Source: an uncultured Lachnospiraceae bacterium (GTDB lineage Bacteria; Bacillota; Clostridia; Lachnospirales; Lachnospiraceae). From it: DNA of 24,779 nt. Positions 22,294 through 24,779 of this stretch are shown piece after piece (positions within the stretch are counted from its first letter, which is position 1; every line of letters begins with the position of its first letter). The notes beneath the pieces are model-generated. The model was not told the DNA's origin. It saw only the letters and a list, made by a program, of their open reading frames with translations, and did not search any database. The stretch is taken from contig CANPZR010000011.1 of NCBI GenBank assembly GCA_947589175.1, positions 1 to 24,779 of the forward strand, in the 5' to 3' direction. The position numbers and the translations under genes were made by a program.

Positions 22294-22908
22294 ATGAACA
22301 AGGTATTAACAATTACAAGACAGTATGGCAGCGGGGGACGCGAGATCGGAAGGAGGCTTTCCGAGGCGTATCAGATTCCCTTTTATGACAGCGAGATTAT
22401 TTCCCAGGCGGCGAAGGAAACGGGATTTGCGGAGTCTGCGTTTGAGCACGCGGAGGACAAGGCGAAGAACAGCCTGCTCTACTCGATTGCGATGGGAATG
22501 AACGTCTTTTCCGGACAGGAAGTGGGATTTGCGGGACTTTCTCTGGACGATCGCATTTTTCTGGCACAGTCCAACGTGATACGGCGCGTGGCGAAGGAAG
22601 GCCCCTGCGTGATTGTCGGAAAGTGCGCGGATTATATTCTGAAGGACCAGGAAAATGTGGTGAATCTCTTTATCAGCGCATCGGTGGATTTCCGCATCAA
22701 GCGGTCGATTCAGGTGGATATGCTGCCGGAGTCCAAGGCGGCGGAGATGGTTCTGAAAAAGGATAAGGCGCGCTCGAATTATTATCGGTACCACGCTGGC
22801 GAGCGCTGGGAGAACGTGCTGAATTACGATATGGCAATCCGCAGCGATCTGTGCGGCATTGAGGGCACGGTGGAGTGCCTGAAGGCATATTTGGATAAAA
22901 TGAATTAA
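22294..22908 (+). CDS. Cytidylate-kinase-like family protein
   Basis: A 204-residue cytoplasmic protein starting MNKVLTITRQYGSGGREIG, the P-loop-like signature of the cytidylate-kinase-like family (GSGGREIG at 12-19 instead of a classical GxxxxGKS/T). IPFYDSEIISQAAKETG (28-44) and VIVGKCADYIL match the family. KDKARSNYYRYHAGERWENVLNYDMAI fits its lid and C-terminal region. The family is common in gut Clostridia, and its substrate is not settled; it is distinct from housekeeping Cmk. ATG 22294 has GGAGGG seven bases upstream. It is preceded by a long structured leader and followed after 22 bases by gltX. Confidence 0.88.
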   Translation: MNKVLTITRQYGSGGREIGRRLSEAYQIPFYDSEIISQAAKETGFAESAFEHAEDKAKNSLLYSIAMGMNVFSGQEVGFAGLSLDDRIFLAQSNVIRRVAKEGPCVIVGKCADYILKDQENVVNLFISASVDFRIKRSIQVDMLPESKAAEMVLKKDKARSNYYRYHAGERWENVLNYDMAIRSDLCGIEGTVECLKAYLDKMN

Positions 22909-22930
22909 AAATAGAGAAATGAGGAGCATG

Positions 22931-24391
22931 ATGAAAATTCGTACTAGATTTGCGCCCAGCCCCACGGGAAGGATGCATGTGGGAAACCTGCGGACGGCGC
23001 TGTACGCGTATCTGATCGCGAAGCATGAGGGGGGAGATTTTCTTCTCCGCATCGAGGACACGGATCAGGAGCGCTTTGTGGAGGGGGCGCTGGAGCTCAT
23101 TTACAAGACGATGGACGAGGCGGGTCTGCACCACGACGAGGGACCGGACAAGGACGGCGGCTTTGGCCCGTATGTCCAGAGCGAGCGCATGAAGACCGGA
23201 ATGTATCTGGAATACGCGAAGCAGCTCGTGGAAAAGGGCGAGGCGTATTACTGTTTCTGCACGAAGGAGAGGCTGCAAAAGCTGCACGACGAGGCGGAGA
23301 AAAAGGGAGAAGATGCCGCGAAATACGATAAGCACTGTCTGTCTCTCTCGAAGGAAGAGGTGGAGCAAAAGCTGGCGGAGGGAGTTCCCTATGTGATTCG
23401 CCAGAACAACCCCACCGAGGGAGAAACTACATTTGACGATGTGATTTACGGGCAGATTTCCGCGCCCAACGAGGAGCTCGATGACATGATCCTGATTAAG
23501 TCGGACGGTTTCCCGACCTACAATTTTGCCAATGTGGTGGACGATCATCTCATGCAGATTACCCATGTAGTGCGGGGAAACGAGTATTTGTCCTCGGCGC
23601 CGAAGTACAACCGGCTCTATGAGGCGTTCGGCTGGGACGTGCCGGTTTATATACACTGTCCCACGATTACCGATGAGAACCACAAAAAGCTCTCCAAGAG
23701 GAGCGGGGCGTCCTCCTTTGAGGATCTGATGGAGTTAGGATTTCTGCCGGAGGCGGTAGTGAACTATGTGGCGCTGTTGGGCTGGAGCCCGGCGGAGGAC
23801 CGGGAGATTTTTTCGCTGGAGGAGCTGGTTGAGGCGTTTGACTACCGGCGGATCAACAAGTCCCCGGCGGTGTTCGACATGGTGAAGCTGCGCTGGATGA
23901 ACGGGGAGTATATCAAGGTGATGGATTCCGAGGCCTACTATGAGTACGCCCTGCCGGAGATTCGCAAGGTGATAAAAAAGGATCTGGATTTGAAGAAAAT
24001 CGCGGATCTGGTAAAGACGCGCATTGAGGTGTTTCCGGATATTGACGAGAAGATTGATTTCTTTGAGGAGCTGCCGGAGTACGATACGGCGATGTATTCG
24101 CACAAAAAAATGAAGACTAATTCGGAAAATTCCTTGGAGGCGCTGCGGGAGCTTCTGCCGCGCTTAGAAGAATTGGAGGATTATTCGATTCCGGCGATTG
24201 AAAAGACGGCGATGGACTATGTGGCGGAGAAGGGCTGCAAGAACGGACAGGCCCTCTGGCCGCTCCGGACGGCTGTTTCCGGCAAGCAGATGACGCCGGG
24301 CGGCGCCTATGAGATCATGGAGATTCTGGGAAAAGAGGAATCGCTGCGGAGAATCCGCAAGGGAATTGAAATGTTAGAACAGGCGCAGTAA
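22931..24391 (+). CDS. gltX: Glutamyl-tRNA synthetase
   Basis: A class I synthetase of 487 residues that attaches Glu to tRNA-Glu (and, in bacteria lacking GlnRS, to tRNA-Gln). FAPSPTGRMHVGNLRTAL carries the HIGH-type motif (HVGN) near residues 16-19, FLLRIEDTDQERF follows, and KKLSKRSG (252-259) is the KMSKS loop. YCFCTKERL and KHCLSL suggest a zinc-like site. The anticodon-binding domain fills the C-terminal third. ATGs at 22919, 22928 and 22931 are in frame; 22931 is chosen because GAGG at 22921-22924 is six bases away. Probably co-transcribed with the cytidylate-kinase-like gene. Confidence 0.95.
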   Translation: MKIRTRFAPSPTGRMHVGNLRTALYAYLIAKHEGGDFLLRIEDTDQERFVEGALELIYKTMDEAGLHHDEGPDKDGGFGPYVQSERMKTGMYLEYAKQLVEKGEAYYCFCTKERLQKLHDEAEKKGEDAAKYDKHCLSLSKEEVEQKLAEGVPYVIRQNNPTEGETTFDDVIYGQISAPNEELDDMILIKSDGFPTYNFANVVDDHLMQITHVVRGNEYLSSAPKYNRLYEAFGWDVPVYIHCPTITDENHKKLSKRSGASSFEDLMELGFLPEAVVNYVALLGWSPAEDREIFSLEELVEAFDYRRINKSPAVFDMVKLRWMNGEYIKVMDSEAYYEYALPEIRKVIKKDLDLKKIADLVKTRIEVFPDIDEKIDFFEELPEYDTAMYSHKKMKTNSENSLEALRELLPRLEELEDYSIPAIEKTAMDYVAEKGCKNGQALWPLRTAVSGKQMTPGGAYEIMEILGKEESLRRIRKGIEMLEQAQ

Positions 24392-24503
24392 AAATGTGCT
24401 GGAAGATAGAAATTTGTGCCGTTTGGCATAAGATTTTGCATATTTTATCACAGCATCTTGTATGTTTGATGCAGAGCTTTGTAAAAGAAAGAAGGAATTA
24501 TTT

Positions 24504-24779
24504 TTGAAACGGGAAATTACGTTTAATGAAGTGCAGGCTGCAGCAATCCGGCACTACAGAGGTCCATTTATGTGCCTCGCCGGTCCCAGGCAGCGGTAAG
24601 ACATTTGTAATAGCCAATCGGGTACGCACCCTGATTGAAGAATATCAGGTGCCGCCAGAGGAAATTCTGGTGGTCACCTTTTCCAAAGCGGCCGCAGTAG
24701 AAATGAGCGAGCGATTTGGTGCCATGACGGCGGGTAAGCATTACCGGGTTCGTTTCGGCACTTTTCACTCTGTCTTTTT
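24504..24779 (+). pseudogene. UvrD/Rep-family helicase N-terminus, frameshifted and cut by window edge
   Basis: From TTG 24504 (AGGA at 24493-24496) the reading KREITFNEVQAAAIRHYRGP and MCLAGP matches the Q-motif and the start of Walker A of superfamily 1 helicases. Then an extra base, most simply A at 24588, shifts the frame and gives TAA at 24597-24599. In the next frame the expected GSGKTFVIANRVRTLIEEY continues, then ILVVTFSKAAAVEMSERF and FGTFHSVF (motifs Ia/Ib) run to the window end. One base deleted restores an intact protein, so this is either a recent inactivating mutation or a sequencing error. There is nothing else of note in 24392-24503 apart from an imperfect GCATC/GATGC hairpin. 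Confidence 0.8.

Noticed and set aside
24423..24472. Promoter-like boxes and GCATC/GATGC hairpin between gltX and the helicase
   Set aside because: -10 candidates are poor, spacing is off and no U tract follows the hairpin.

Overview
The window looks like chromosomal DNA from a Gram-positive Clostridia, most likely Lachnospiraceae. The pointers are a long-type SRP RNA, a Thr T-box, an infC-rpmI-rplT operon behind an L20-type leader, strong AGGAGG ribosome binding sites, consensus sigma-A promoters, secreted proteins with Ser/Thr/Pro linkers and lysine-rich Ig-like tails, and tRNA-Leu(AAG). All genes but one (a DUF2752 membrane protein at about 17.0-17.4 kb) read on the + strand. The assignment comes from reading gene content, not from a database search.

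Layout. 1-145: 3' part of the SRP RNA. 296-1663: an unrecognised protein with a helical N-terminus, an acidic Pro/Glu linker and a C-terminal domain resembling a degenerate CbxX/SpoVK AAA+ ATPase. 1886-3184: murA, behind a promoter region with a duplicated -10 box. 3292-7841: a MoxR ATPase, DUF58 protein and membrane transglutaminase operon. 7860-8468: an AbiEi-like protein with no AbiEii partner beside it. 8521-8778: an unknown small protein whose ribosome binding site lies in a hairpin. 8804-11673: araA and a cytoplasmic GH43 enzyme, a small arabinose-utilisation unit. 11811-13748: a secreted LamG-type protein with a very basic tail and lower G+C than its surroundings.

13816-16961: a T-box-controlled thrS followed by two small DUF4190-like membrane proteins. 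17001-17438 (-): DUF2752 protein, divergent from 17568-18925: the L20 leader, infC (apparently starting at ATA), rpmI and rplT. 19030-20769: a secreted M14 zinc peptidase. 20778-20909: a non-coding 37-bp tandem repeat. 21005-21203: promoter, tRNA-Leu(AAG) and terminator. 21277-22094: a short possible leader ORF overlapping a secreted Amidase_3 cell-wall amidase. 22099-24391: a long structured leader, a cytidylate-kinase-like protein and gltX. 24504-end: the start of a UvrD/Rep-type helicase with a one-base frameshift inside the Walker A motif, cut by the window edge.

Most of the window serves translation (SRP RNA, thrS, infC-rpmI-rplT, tRNA-Leu, gltX) and the cell envelope (murA, transglutaminase operon, M14 peptidase, amidase). 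The most interesting parts are regulatory or accessory: the switch-like leader at 22134-22254, the L20 attenuator with the non-canonical infC start, the pseudo-AAA protein, the orphan AbiEi-like gene with a palindrome in its upstream region, and the basic-tailed secreted protein.
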